Of a stretch of DNA of 47,486 bases, positions 18,056 through 26,656 are shown piece by piece. This stretch comes from Cellvibrionales bacterium UBA1969. Its GTDB lineage: Bacteria > Pseudomonadota > Gammaproteobacteria > Pseudomonadales > UBA7434. Location of the stretch: assembly GCA_002339085.1 (NCBI GenBank), contig DDDX01000057.1:1-47486 (forward strand), given 5' to 3'. The position numbers were made by a program, and so were the translations under genes. Every line of letters starts with the position of its first letter. Position 1 is the stretch's first letter. The notes under the pieces are model-generated. The model searched no databases, was not told where the DNA came from, and was given only the letters and a program-made list of their open reading frames with translations.

Positions 18056-19156
18056 TTAACCTTCAGAGGCAATACTGTGATCACGCTTATCAATTGAAGC
18101 CGCGTAGTCTTCGATACTCATATTTAAATCTTTGGCTTTTAGCATATCAAGCGCAACATCGACGATCATGTCCTCTTGACCACCCACCATTTTACGCCGG
18201 CCCAGCTCAACCAAAATATCTCGCGTTTCTAAGCCATAGGTCTCAGACGCTTTTTCAGCATGGCGCAGAAAACTGGAATACACCCCCGCATAGCCCAGTG
18301 ACAGGGTTTCTCGATCAACCCTAACCGGTCGATCTTGCAAAGGCCTAACTAGGTCATCCGCCGCATCCATTAGCGCATAAAGATCAGCTCCATGATTCCA
18401 ACCCATGCGTTCAATGGCAGCAATGAAGACTTCCAAAGGCGCATTACCCGCCCCCGCTCCCATGCCTGCAAGCGAGGCATCAACGCGATTAGCACCATTT
18501 TGAACAGCGACAATAGAATTCGCCACGCCCAAAGCTAAGTTATGATGCGCGTGAATACCGCGTTCAGTCTTGGGGTCTAAGGTATCGCCAAAGGCCTTAA
18601 ATCGATCAGCCACATCTTGCATGTTGAGCGCGCCGCCCGAATCGACAACATAGACGCATTCAGCACCGTAAGACTCCATTAACTTCGCTTGCTCGGCCAA
18701 GCCTTGCGGCGTTTGCATATGCGACATCATCAAAAAACCAATCGTGTCCATACCCAGCTCGCGAGCAAATTCAATATGCTGTTTAGACACATCGGCCTCG
18801 GTGCAATGGGTAGCAACTCTCACCGAGCGGACGCCCATATCCCAAGCCCATTGCAAATCTCCTTTAACCGCAATGCCGGGCAAAATCAAGGTGGTTAACT
18901 TGGCATGTGTCAATTCTTCAGCAACAGCGGCTATCCACTCTTTATCCGTATGCGCGCCAAAGCCATAATTAAAACTGGTGCCAGACAAACCATCGCCGTG
19001 AGCGACTTCAATGGCGTCGACTTTCGCATTATCAAGTGCCTTAGCAATCGCCTTGACGTGATCAATCGAATACATATGTCGGATAGCGTGCATGCCGTCA
19101 CGCAAACTGACATCTTGAATGTAGACTTTATCTTTGCTTGGATCAATACTCATCAT
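18056..19156 (-). CDS. dmpG: 4-hydroxy-2-oxovalerate aldolase
   Basis: A 366-residue class II aldolase that splits 4-hydroxy-2-oxoacids to pyruvate and an aldehyde. The N-terminal motif VSLRDGMHAIRHMYS holds the catalytic Arg and metal-ligand Asp; GIHAHHNLALGVANS carries the metal-binding His pair, and DASLAGMGAGAGNAPLE is typical. In the family it forms a heterotetramer with the acylating aldehyde dehydrogenase, which is encoded immediately upstream (16 bp). GAGG lies 6 bases before the ATG. It is equivalent to HsaF/TesG in steroid and DmpG/BphI/MhpE in aromatic catabolism; sequence alone does not choose between them. Confidence 0.96.
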   Translation of the reverse strand: MMSIDPSKDKVYIQDVSLRDGMHAIRHMYSIDHVKAIAKALDNAKVDAIEVAHGDGLSGTSFNYGFGAHTDKEWIAAVAEELTHAKLTTLILPGIAVKGDLQWAWDMGVRSVRVATHCTEADVSKQHIEFARELGMDTIGFLMMSHMQTPQGLAEQAKLMESYGAECVYVVDSGGALNMQDVADRFKAFGDTLDPKTERGIHAHHNLALGVANSIVAVQNGANRVDASLAGMGAGAGNAPLEVFIAAIERMGWNHGADLYALMDAADDLVRPLQDRPVRVDRETLSLGYAGVYSSFLRHAEKASETYGLETRDILVELGRRKMVGGQEDMIVDVALDMLKAKDLNMSIEDYAASIDKRDHSIASEG

Positions 19157-19172
19157 TTATACCCTCTGCGTG

Positions 19173-20105
19173 TTATGCCGCAACCGCATATTTTAATTGC
19201 GCCAATCGCTCAGCAGTTCCTAGCGCCGCCGAAGTCATAATATCCAAGTTGCCGGCATACGACGGCAAATAATGGGCCGCACCTTCAACTTCTAAAAAGA
19301 TCGATGATTTAATCCCGACAAAATCACCATGACCAGGAATATGCAGCGGTGACGATTCATCAAAATGCTCAAACTGAACCTCTTGCTTTAAACTATAACC
19401 CGGCACATAGGTTTTAACACCTGTCACCATTTCATTAACTGAATCAATGATTTTTTGCTCATCAACCGGTGCCGACAAAGTAAAGACAGTGTTGCGCATA
19501 ATCATAGGCGGCTCAGCAGGATTTAAAATAATAATCGCCTTGCCTTTCTTAGCCCCACCAACCACTTCAATACCGCGAGAAGTGGTTTGGGTAAACTCAT
19601 CGATATTGGCACGAGTACCGGGGCCTGCAGAGCGCGATGAAACGGAAGATACAATTTCTGCGTAATGCACTTCAGCGACACGACTCACTGCCGCGACCAT
19701 TGGAATCGTCGCCTGCCCACCACAAGTCACCATATTGACATTAGGCTGATCTAAATGCTCTTCTAAATTAACCACAGGAATCGTATAAGGGCCAATTGCC
19801 GCTGGCGTCAGATCGACCACCTGCTTACCGTGCTGTTGAAGGATCTCATTGTGGTGCTTGTGGGCATAGGCAGAGGTGGCGTCAAAGCAAATACGTATGT
19901 CTGCAAAATTATCCATTTTAACCAGGCCTTCAATCCCTTCATGGGTGGTCGGTATCCCCATTCGTTGGGCGCGCGCGAGGCCATCAGAATCAGGATCAAT
20001 GCCCACCATCCCCGCCATTTCCAAATGGTCGGAGCTACGAATAATTTTAATCATGAGGTCGGTACCAATATTGCCCGAACCAATAATTGCGACTTTGACT
20101 GTCAT
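19173..20105 (-). CDS. mhpF: Acetaldehyde/propanal dehydrogenase (acylating)
   Basis: A protein of about 310 residues that oxidises the aldehyde from the aldolase to acyl-CoA with NAD+ and CoA. A Rossmann motif (AIIGSGNIGTDL) lies at residues 6-17 and the nucleophile is Cys128 in MVTCGGQATIP; the downstream RSAGPGTRANIDEFT is typical. Open frame continues to 20165, but the ATG at 20105 is preceded by GGAG 9 bases upstream and gives the family N-terminus MTVKVAIIGSGN. Immediately upstream of the aldolase partner gene; the channelled pair matches DmpF-DmpG or HsaG-HsaF. The 160 bp before the start may contain its own promoter. Confidence 0.96.
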   Translation of the reverse strand: MTVKVAIIGSGNIGTDLMIKIIRSSDHLEMAGMVGIDPDSDGLARAQRMGIPTTHEGIEGLVKMDNFADIRICFDATSAYAHKHHNEILQQHGKQVVDLTPAAIGPYTIPVVNLEEHLDQPNVNMVTCGGQATIPMVAAVSRVAEVHYAEIVSSVSSRSAGPGTRANIDEFTQTTSRGIEVVGGAKKGKAIIILNPAEPPMIMRNTVFTLSAPVDEQKIIDSVNEMVTGVKTYVPGYSLKQEVQFEHFDESSPLHIPGHGDFVGIKSSIFLEVEGAAHYLPSYAGNLDIMTSAALGTAERLAQLKYAVAA

Positions 20106-20266
20106 CGCGAGATCTCCTCGATTATTCTCTATAAAACAATTGAATTTTGTTGGTACCTTTAACACCCTGCTCAGATACCTGAAGACAGCTCAATCATACC
20201 ACGTGACACTGCCTCAAATGCGGCAATAAACACCGTTTGAAACAGCAGGCATGAACTTATTTGCTA

Positions 20267-21037
20267 TCAGCTCTTTTCACTGCGGCCCTTTTTAATTACC
20301 GCTTCTCGCCGACTCGCCACAAGGTGAGCCGCCGCATTTTTAGCTGACTCTATAGCAATTTTTTCTTCATAAATCATGGCTTCATTGAATGGCATACTAA
20401 AACCATCATCAATCAGCTTTTTATATTCACGCATAATATGCGGCACGCAAGCACACATTTCTTCTGCCATTGCAATGGCAGAAGGCAACAGCTGGTCAGC
20501 GGCAACCACATGATTAACCAATCCCCATTCATAGGCTTCTTGGGCGAATAACGGCCGACCCGTTAACGACAGCTCTTTCGCCCGAGACAAACCTATTAGG
20601 CGAGGCAATCTCTGACTCAAGCCCCAACCGGCCAAAATACCCACTCTTGCATGGGTGTCGGCAAAACGCGCCTGCTCCGAGGCAATAATCACGTCACAGG
20701 CAAGAGCCAATTCAAAACCACCAGTAATTGCATGGCCATTAATCGCCCCAATGATAGGCCCATCAAAGGCCTCCATGGCCCGCGCGATAATATTATCCGC
20801 TGTTTCTGCGGCCGTGCCCGACTGCGGAGCTGCCAGCTCTTTTAAATCAAATCCAGCAGAAAAAGCCTTACCTTTACCCGTGATAATCAGCACCCGTATT
20901 GCCTCATCGGTTTGGCAATCTTCAAGAACCTGCACAAAATCATCGCGCAACTCACGCGATAAAGCATTCATGCTTTCGGGCCGATTTAAACTGACCACAG
21001 CATAGCCATCATGCTTTTCAACGATTACTTTATTCAT
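20267..21037 (-). CDS. Enoyl-CoA hydratase family protein
   Basis: A 256-residue crotonase-fold protein. The oxyanion-hole segment FSAGFDLKEL and the first catalytic Glu in ITGGFELALACD are present; the second Glu is not, since the usual xPE region reads DTHARVGILAGWG. Such proteins are common but their reaction is less certain than hydration. AAGGA lies 7 bases before the ATG. It is 26 bp downstream of the SDR gene in the same direction, so both may handle CoA-thioester intermediates of the same pathway as the aldolase block. That link is inferred from context. Confidence 0.9.
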   Translation of the reverse strand: MNKVIVEKHDGYAVVSLNRPESMNALSRELRDDFVQVLEDCQTDEAIRVLIITGKGKAFSAGFDLKELAAPQSGTAAETADNIIARAMEAFDGPIIGAINGHAITGGFELALACDVIIASEQARFADTHARVGILAGWGLSQRLPRLIGLSRAKELSLTGRPLFAQEAYEWGLVNHVVAADQLLPSAIAMAEEMCACVPHIMREYKKLIDDGFSMPFNEAMIYEEKIAIESAKNAAAHLVASRREAVIKKGRSEKS

Positions 21038-21063
21038 TGTTCATTCCTTATAAAGAAGTTTCA

Positions 21064-21909
21064 TTAAAGCAACGACGCTGTTGACAACACACCTAAATAT
21101 TTTGCAATTGCAGGACCTCGTAAAACCTCAAGGGGCTGCCAGTCTTCTAAGGGTTCATTGTCAGCCAGCCAAGCCACTACTGATGCAATCGCTTGCGGCG
21201 TGCAAGATTTAAAACCCTTTAACACCTTTTCATCAATGCCTAACTCTCGCATCACCTCTGTGATGACCGTCCCAGGCTCCAAATTAAAAACTCTTAAACC
21301 GCTGTCTTTATGCTCAGCTCGGAGAGAACCGGCCATTCGACCGAAGGCCGCTTTTGACGACGGATAAGCAAATCCCCAACCACCCTCGCTAGCCGGCGCA
21401 GGGGGATCATTAAAGGCAGTAAATGAGACCATATTAATCACTGTGCTTGAACTTAGCGACAGCATGCTTGGCAGTAAAGTTTTGACTAAGGCTAACGGCG
21501 TAAAAATATTACTTTGATAAATATTTTTAAGCTGTTGATCAGTCACCTCAAGCAAATTTTGTTGATTGCCATCGCCTTGATACACCGCGTTATTAAACAG
21601 TAAATCAATCTGACCAAAATGGGCCATCGCCTGTTCTGCAGCAGAGACAACCGATGCCTGATCAAGAATATCTGCTTTTAAGCAAAGTGCCTCAGCACCG
21701 ACTTCATTCACCGCCTGCGCTGTTGCCGCTAAACTGCCGGGCAGCGCTCGCTGGCCAACGGCATAGTTTTGTGCCTCACCCTCATTCAAGGTTCTGGCAG
21801 TTATTGCTACATCCCAGCCGACTTTGGCCAAGGCCACGGCAGACTCAGCACCGATGCCTCGACTAGCGCCAGTAATAAACGCAACCTTTCGTGTTTGCTT
21901 ATTCGTCAT
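21064..21909 (-). CDS. SDR-family oxidoreductase
   Basis: A 281-residue short-chain dehydrogenase. The cofactor motif TGASRGIGAES lies near residues 14-24, NNAVYQG replaces the usual NNAG, and the catalytic Tyr/Lys are in YPSSKAAFG (Y-x-x-x-K), preceded by the Ser region NMVSFTAF. It likely oxidises or reduces a hydroxyl group on a ring or acyl-CoA intermediate. GGTAGGT just before the ATG can serve as a ribosome binding site. It is the first gene of the leftward cluster and is divergent from the LLM oxidoreductase gene across about 180 bp. Confidence 0.92.
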   Translation of the reverse strand: MTNKQTRKVAFITGASRGIGAESAVALAKVGWDVAITARTLNEGEAQNYAVGQRALPGSLAATAQAVNEVGAEALCLKADILDQASVVSAAEQAMAHFGQIDLLFNNAVYQGDGNQQNLLEVTDQQLKNIYQSNIFTPLALVKTLLPSMLSLSSSTVINMVSFTAFNDPPAPASEGGWGFAYPSSKAAFGRMAGSLRAEHKDSGLRVFNLEPGTVITEVMRELGIDEKVLKGFKSCTPQAIASVVAWLADNEPLEDWQPLEVLRGPAIAKYLGVLSTASLL

Positions 21910-21977
21910 ACCTACCTACTTAATTATCGTAACCACTTAACAGTTATTGATGATGGCTTCCCTAACGCTTCGTTGGC

Positions 21978-22003
21978 TGTAAACGTCACTTTACACATTG
22001 TAA
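21978..22003. promoter_or_regulatory. Overlapping inverted repeats in the SDR/LLM divergent promoter region
   Basis: TGTAAA-N6-TTTACA (21978-21995) is a perfect 6-6-6 inverted repeat. It shares its right arm with TTACA-CAT-TGTAA (21991-22003), a perfect 5-3-5 repeat. They sit between two divergent catabolic genes, 69-94 bp from the SDR start and 85-111 bp from the LLM start, a good place for a shared operator. No match to a known operator was recognised. Confidence 0.4.
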
Positions 22004-22088
22004 GCCATAGTTATAATAAAGTGACTTACTATAATGAAAGCCTATAAATAGTTTATATTATCGCCTCTTACTCTGCTTAGGACGTCTC

Positions 22089-23120
22089 ATGTTTGAAGTT
22101 TTTGCTGCCACCCCCGAAACGATGTCTCCGGCTGAAATTGGCCAACACGCGAAACGTGCTGAAAAAATGGGCTTTAATGGCCTGCAAGTACCCGATGCGG
22201 TTCACGACGGACTATTATTGGCGGCTTTAGCACTCAATGCGACATCATCTTTAGTGGTGTCTACTAGTGTCTTAGTCGCCTTTCCGCGCAGTCCTATGAC
22301 GGTTGCCGTCGCATCATGGGACTTGCAGCAACTCTCCAAAGGTCGCTTTGAAATTGGTCTCGGCACACAAGTTAAAGGCAATATTGAAAAGCGCTACAGC
22401 GCTCACTGGGGTTCACCTGTTCCTCACCTCCGCGAGTACATGCAATCGCTAAGGACGATTTTTAATGCCTTTCAAACGGGTGAGCGACTCAACTTTGAAG
22501 GTGAATATTATCAATTTTCAAAACTACAACCATTTTTTAACCCCGGCCCTATTGAACACCCTGATATCCCTATTTTAGCGGGCGCAGTTGGCCCTAACAT
22601 GACCAAAATGGTGGGGGCTATAGCAGACGGTATGATTACTCACCCAACTAATACACCACCACGCTATATTCGCGAGGTGTGCATTCCTCGTCTTAATGAG
22701 GGCTTCGCGCGTAGCGGGCGCAGTGGTGATGACGATGACTTTAAACTCATTCTTGGCCCGCTCACGGCCACTGGCAAAGACCAAGCGACCGTCAATGCCG
22801 AGTGGGAAAAGCAACGTGGCTTATTGGGTTTTCTATACTCTACTCCTGCTTATTGGCCGAGTTTAGAACTGTTTGGCTGGCTAGAAAAAGGGCAGCAATT
22901 ACTCGATATGACCCGTGAAGGTAACTGGTCAGTGATGAAAGATATCTTATCAGATGAAATGCTTCACGAGTTTGTACCGAAAGGCACTTATGATGAAATT
23001 GCTGAAGTGATGATCAATCGCTATCAAGGTCTGACCAAACGAATTACCTTTCCTATTCCAGAAGATCCTGCCGACGATGCCCTAGCAATGAAAGCAATTG
23101 AACTCTTGCGGGGTAATTAA
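22089..23120 (+). CDS. LLM-class (luciferase-like) flavin/F420 oxidoreductase
   Basis: A 343-residue TIM-barrel oxidoreductase of the bacterial luciferase-like class. Visible features are the N-terminal FAATPETMSPAEIGQHAKRAE, the segment FPRSPMTVAVASWDLQQLSKGRFEIGLGT typical of the cofactor-binding barrel, and RGLLGFLYSTPAYWPSLEL. It looks closest to the group annotated as F420-dependent TIGR03617 oxidoreductases; whether F420 or FMN is used here is unknown. AGGA sits 6 bases before the ATG. It is divergent from the SDR gene and convergent with the HsaA-like gene across a shared terminator, so it probably belongs to the same catabolic cluster. Confidence 0.9.
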   Translation: MFEVFAATPETMSPAEIGQHAKRAEKMGFNGLQVPDAVHDGLLLAALALNATSSLVVSTSVLVAFPRSPMTVAVASWDLQQLSKGRFEIGLGTQVKGNIEKRYSAHWGSPVPHLREYMQSLRTIFNAFQTGERLNFEGEYYQFSKLQPFFNPGPIEHPDIPILAGAVGPNMTKMVGAIADGMITHPTNTPPRYIREVCIPRLNEGFARSGRSGDDDDFKLILGPLTATGKDQATVNAEWEKQRGLLGFLYSTPAYWPSLELFGWLEKGQQLLDMTREGNWSVMKDILSDEMLHEFVPKGTYDEIAEVMINRYQGLTKRITFPIPEDPADDALAMKAIELLRGN

Positions 23121-23157
23121 TCATATTCTAATACCCAACTATAAACAATCAAGCAGG

Positions 23158-23193
23158 CAAAAAAAAAGCCCAAAATACTATTGGGCTTTTTTT
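23158..23193. terminator. Bidirectional rho-independent terminator
   Basis: Stem AAAAGCCCAA / TTGGGCTTTT with loop AATACTA (23164-23190). It has seven T on the + strand and a run of nine A before it, so it can stop both the LLM gene and the convergent HsaA-like gene. Confidence 0.88.
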
Positions 23194-23209
23194 GCTTAAA
23201 AAATTTTCT

Positions 23210-24406
23210 TTATAAGAACACATCGCCGTTTTCAAGGCCTAACTGGGTAGCCCCCAAATTGCGGCTGAAGCTGGTTGGGTTATTGGCAACATGGGCTCTT
23301 GCTGTATGAATGTCCAAGAATCGTTGCTGAATGTCACTGTCCAAGAAAACAGAACCGCCACCGGCAACATTAAATAAATGGTCGACTACAGCGATACTCT
23401 TTTCAATAATCAACGATGATTGATAGCGATACATAATGCGCTCGTCCATAGGGATTTCTTGGCCTGAATTAACGCATTCCATCATACGATCAAAGTTACG
23501 CATGAGGATGCATTCCATTTCATCGATACCGTTAGCTGCAAAAGCAATACGTTCATTCGTGCCAACGTCACCAGCTAATTTAGTTGGATCTGCACTGGCT
23601 TTATTTTTAACTAAATCTTTGTACAAACGTAGTGCTTCCTTACAAGAACCAATCGCTGGGGTACAGACGGTTCGAGCAAAGACTTGACCCCAAGGAATTT
23701 GATAAACCGGCGCCTTATTCACATCATAGCCAGGATTAGTCAGATTAAATCCATCCATTTGTTTATGAGTTCGGTGATCAGGGACAAATACCTCTTTAAC
23801 CACGACGTCATTACTGCCAGTACCCTGAAGACCCATTACTTGCCAAGTATCGACTATTTCATAATCGGAATTAGGGATTAGGAAAGTTCGATAACCCTCG
23901 CCAGGTATAATGCCACCTAACAAGGCCCAAGTGCAGTGGCCTGAACCACTGGACCAACCCCATCGACCACTAAATTTAAACCCACCTTCTACTGGCTCAG
24001 CCTTGCCCATAGGAGCATAAGAGGAACTGACGCGAGTATGAATATCATCAGCCCAAACGTCTTGCTGAGCTTGGTCAGGCATTAGAGCCAACTGAAAAGG
24101 GTGAACAGCAACAATACCCATTGCCCATGAAGTGGACATACAACCTTCGGCAAGTGCCATGCTAAATTTGAAAAAATGCTGAGGATCCAATTCATAACCG
24201 CCGTAACGTTTTGGCTGAAGAGCCAAGAAAAAACCTAAATCTTGTAACTCTTGAACACTCTCATCTGGCACCCGACGGTCTTCTTTAGCCTGATTAGCTC
24301 GCTCACGTAAACGTGGCTGCATCTCGACAATACCCTGCAAAATACCCTCTGCAATAGCATTCTTTTCTTCTTGTTCGGTCAGTACTTGTGCTGCTTGTGC
24401 GCCCAT
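23210..24406 (-). CDS. Acyl-CoA-dehydrogenase-fold flavin monooxygenase (HsaA-like)
   Basis: A protein of about 398 residues of the group D flavin monooxygenases, which use reduced flavin from a separate reductase to hydroxylate phenols. Features are the N-terminal helical domain with QPKRYGGYELDPQHFF, the middle beta domain with FSGRWGWSSGSGHCTWAL and MGLQGTGSNDVVVKEVFVP, and the C-terminal bundle with FNVAGGGSVF and HTARAHVANNP. This pattern is that of HsaA/TesA2, which hydroxylates 3-HSA in steroid degradation; related HpaH-like enzymes act on other phenols. A TTG at 24421 and ATG at 24412 are also possible; the ATG at 24406 is 9 bases after GAGG. A reductase partner (HsaB) is not seen in the window. 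Confidence 0.87.
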   Translation of the reverse strand: MGAQAAQVLTEQEEKNAIAEGILQGIVEMQPRLRERANQAKEDRRVPDESVQELQDLGFFLALQPKRYGGYELDPQHFFKFSMALAEGCMSTSWAMGIVAVHPFQLALMPDQAQQDVWADDIHTRVSSSYAPMGKAEPVEGGFKFSGRWGWSSGSGHCTWALLGGIIPGEGYRTFLIPNSDYEIVDTWQVMGLQGTGSNDVVVKEVFVPDHRTHKQMDGFNLTNPGYDVNKAPVYQIPWGQVFARTVCTPAIGSCKEALRLYKDLVKNKASADPTKLAGDVGTNERIAFAANGIDEMECILMRNFDRMMECVNSGQEIPMDERIMYRYQSSLIIEKSIAVVDHLFNVAGGGSVFLDSDIQQRFLDIHTARAHVANNPTSFSRNLGATQLGLENGDVFL

Positions 24407-24538
24407 TTTCATTTGCCTCAAAGCGAATATGTAGATTTTTTAAAATCATTACAGATGTATACGCCTCTTTTCCAAGAAAGTATCAAACTGCATCTAGAAT
24501 TCTATTATATCGATCGAATATTGAGAAACAATAAGCGT

Positions 24539-24567
24539 AAAAGGTCATCAAAAGTGGCTTTTGACCT
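24539..24567 (-). terminator. Likely terminator after srkA; also AGGTCA half-sites
   Basis: On the - strand AGGTCAAAAG-CCA-CTTTTG-ATG-ACCT forms a stem with a 3-base bulge, followed by a short T run, 41 bp past the srkA stop. The same DNA holds AGGTCA at 24542-24547 and TGACCT at 24562-24567, with another AGGTCA at 24584-24589; spacing of about two helix turns leaves a regulatory role possible. Confidence 0.5.
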
Positions 24568-24607
24568 AAAAAACGTGCCGTTAAGGTCATTGTTGGGAAT
24601 GGCTACA

Positions 24608-25720
24608 TTATAGCGGGTCAGGTAAACGTAGACTGGGCTCCGCCAACGATGACACCAGCTCCTTTAGCTCAAGAATATGTTCTGACCAATAGCGCTCAGT
24701 ATTGAACCAAGGGAAGCTAATGGGGAACGCTGGATCATCCCAGCGGCGCGCCAACCAAGCACTGTAATGCAAAACCCGCAGCGCCCTGAGCGGCTCTATT
24801 AGACTCAACTCGGCAGAATTAAACGGGTAAAAAGCCTCATAGCCCTCGATAATTTCACTCAATTGGTGTTGCTTATTGAGGGTATCACCCGACAGTAGCA
24901 TCCATAAATCCTGAATAGCAGGGCCGGTCATTGCATCGTCAAAATCAACAAAGTGCGGCCGATCATTGCGCCACAACACATTGCCTGGATGGCAATCACC
25001 ATGCAGACTTACGCGATTAAATCGTGGGTTATCAAGCGAGGATGCATCAATTGCTGCCAGTAATTGTTCGGTAATCGATTGATAAGCAGCTCGTAAATCA
25101 GCGGGAATAAAGTTTTTTTCAAGCAAGTAAGCCACACTGCTGTGACCAAAATCTGCTACATTTAAAGCGACCCGATGCTTAAACGGATAACTGGCACCAA
25201 CGGCATGAATGCGACCAATAAATTGCCCTAACTGATAAAGATGTTCAAGATTATCAAGCTCGGGCGCTCTGCCCCCTTGACGCACATAAATTGAAAAATA
25301 AAAATCTTGATAGCTGCCAAGGGTCGGCGTGTCGCTGTCATTAATCGACAGTGGTGGCACCACAGGGATATCCAAATCATAGAGCTGTTGCGTAAAGCCA
25401 TGCTCCTCTATGATCTGCTCTACTGTCCAACGTTCTGGGCGATAAAACTTAACGATCACCGGTTCAGACTCTTCAATACCCACTTGATAAACACGATTCT
25501 CATAACTGTTCAACGCCAAGATTCTTGCATCAGAGAAACGCTGTGTGGATTCAACCGCATCAATGACGACATCGGGCGTTAGCCGCTGATAGGGGTGTGC
25601 GCTTATCGATTGCTGAACGGATAATGGAGCTACTTGCCCGACATGAGCGTCATCGTCAGATAGACGATTACCACGATTGTCGTCATCAAGTTCATCTTTC
25701 TTGGGCGGTAAGTTACTCAC
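24608..25720 (-). CDS. srkA: Stress response serine/threonine kinase SrkA (YihE-like)
   Basis: A 370-residue APH-fold protein kinase implicated in stress survival in enterobacteria. The nucleotide-binding Lys region is VIVKFYRPERW, the catalytic loop LHGDCHPGNVLW and the metal-binding motif FVDFDDAMTGPAIQD. After the kinase core, the C-terminal RRWDDPAFPISFPWF segment matches SrkA. The protein has about 40 extra polar N-terminal residues compared with the usual 328. Start is GTG with GAGG 6 bases upstream. It overlaps the end of btuF by 8 bp, so it is translated with the B12 uptake genes, an unexpected partnership. Confidence 0.93.
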   Translation of the reverse strand: MSNLPPKKDELDDDNRGNRLSDDDAHVGQVAPLSVQQSISAHPYQRLTPDVVIDAVESTQRFSDARILALNSYENRVYQVGIEESEPVIVKFYRPERWTVEQIIEEHGFTQQLYDLDIPVVPPLSINDSDTPTLGSYQDFYFSIYVRQGGRAPELDNLEHLYQLGQFIGRIHAVGASYPFKHRVALNVADFGHSSVAYLLEKNFIPADLRAAYQSITEQLLAAIDASSLDNPRFNRVSLHGDCHPGNVLWRNDRPHFVDFDDAMTGPAIQDLWMLLSGDTLNKQHQLSEIIEGYEAFYPFNSAELSLIEPLRALRVLHYSAWLARRWDDPAFPISFPWFNTERYWSEHILELKELVSSLAEPSLRLPDPL

Positions 25721-26651
25721 CTTTGACCTCGTCAGACACTCTAGCCTTGGCTAAATGACTGCATAGTTCCTCTGCGCCGAGCAAAATACGCGGCGCATGG
25801 CGCACCATAGTATCGGCATTGATGACAAAAAGCTGATTTTTTTTGACCGCTGTAATACTGGGCCAAAGCTGCCAATCGTCAAACCAAGACGGCCTTTTGC
25901 TATTAGATACGCCGGTAATAATCAGCTCTGGATCTAAAGCAATTACCGCTTCAACCGTGACTTTTGGTGCGATTTCTCGCTGCTTGGCAAAAACATTAAC
26001 GCCACCGCATAAGCTGATCACGTCATTGACGATATGTTTATCGTTCAAGGTTTGCATTGGCCGATGCCATATTTGGTAAAAGACCCTAACCGGTCGTTGA
26101 TGATGGTAGCGCTGAGTTAATTCGTCTAAGCGTCTAGCATAGCTAAGAGCAGCTCGATTGGCCGAAACTGAATGACCGGTTAATTGCCCAAGTGTTCGTA
26201 ATAATTGCTCTACATCTGCTAAGCGCTGCGGCTCTGAAGCAAATACCGTAAGGCCTAAATCTCTCAGTTTCTGTATTTTATCAACACCAAAGCCAGACGC
26301 CCAAACCACCACTAAATCGGGAGCCAAGGCTAAAATCTTTTCGTAATTGATGGTATTGTGCGATGCGACACGAGGTATCGTTCTTGCCTGCGGTGGGTAG
26401 TCAGAGTGATCAGCTACGGCCACGACCGTATGAGCCGCATCGATCGCATAAATACTCTCAACTAAATTAGGCCCCAATAAAATAACTCTTTGAGCCGCTT
26501 GTTCCAAGTTAATTTCTACGCCTAAATCATCTATTAAACGAATGGGTGCGGACCATGCAAATGCGTTAATAAAAAAAGATAAAAACACGCTTAGGACAAT
26601 AAAATTACGTTTCCTTGCGTGATGCTTTGCAATAGCGCCAAGTCTTAACAT
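25713..26651 (-). CDS. btuF: Cobalamin ABC transporter substrate-binding protein
   Basis: A 312-residue periplasmic binding protein with a hydrophobic export signal near residues 17-35 ending in SAPIRLID. The class III fold is clear: paired lobes with EKILALAPDLVVVWASG and the linker helix, and YQIWHRPMQTLNDKHIVNDV followed by SLCGGVNVFA, the BtuF hallmark. It should deliver vitamin B12 to the BtuC/BtuD transporter. It starts 5 bp after the btuD stop and its 3' end overlaps srkA by 8 bp. Haem or siderophore proteins share the fold; B12 is favoured by these motifs and by the adjacent cobO. Confidence 0.9.
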   Translation of the reverse strand: MLRLGAIAKHHARKRNFIVLSVFLSFFINAFAWSAPIRLIDDLGVEINLEQAAQRVILLGPNLVESIYAIDAAHTVVAVADHSDYPPQARTIPRVASHNTINYEKILALAPDLVVVWASGFGVDKIQKLRDLGLTVFASEPQRLADVEQLLRTLGQLTGHSVSANRAALSYARRLDELTQRYHHQRPVRVFYQIWHRPMQTLNDKHIVNDVISLCGGVNVFAKQREIAPKVTVEAVIALDPELIITGVSNSKRPSWFDDWQLWPSITAVKKNQLFVINADTMVRHAPRILLGAEELCSHLAKARVSDEVKGE

Positions 26652-26656
26652 ACTCG

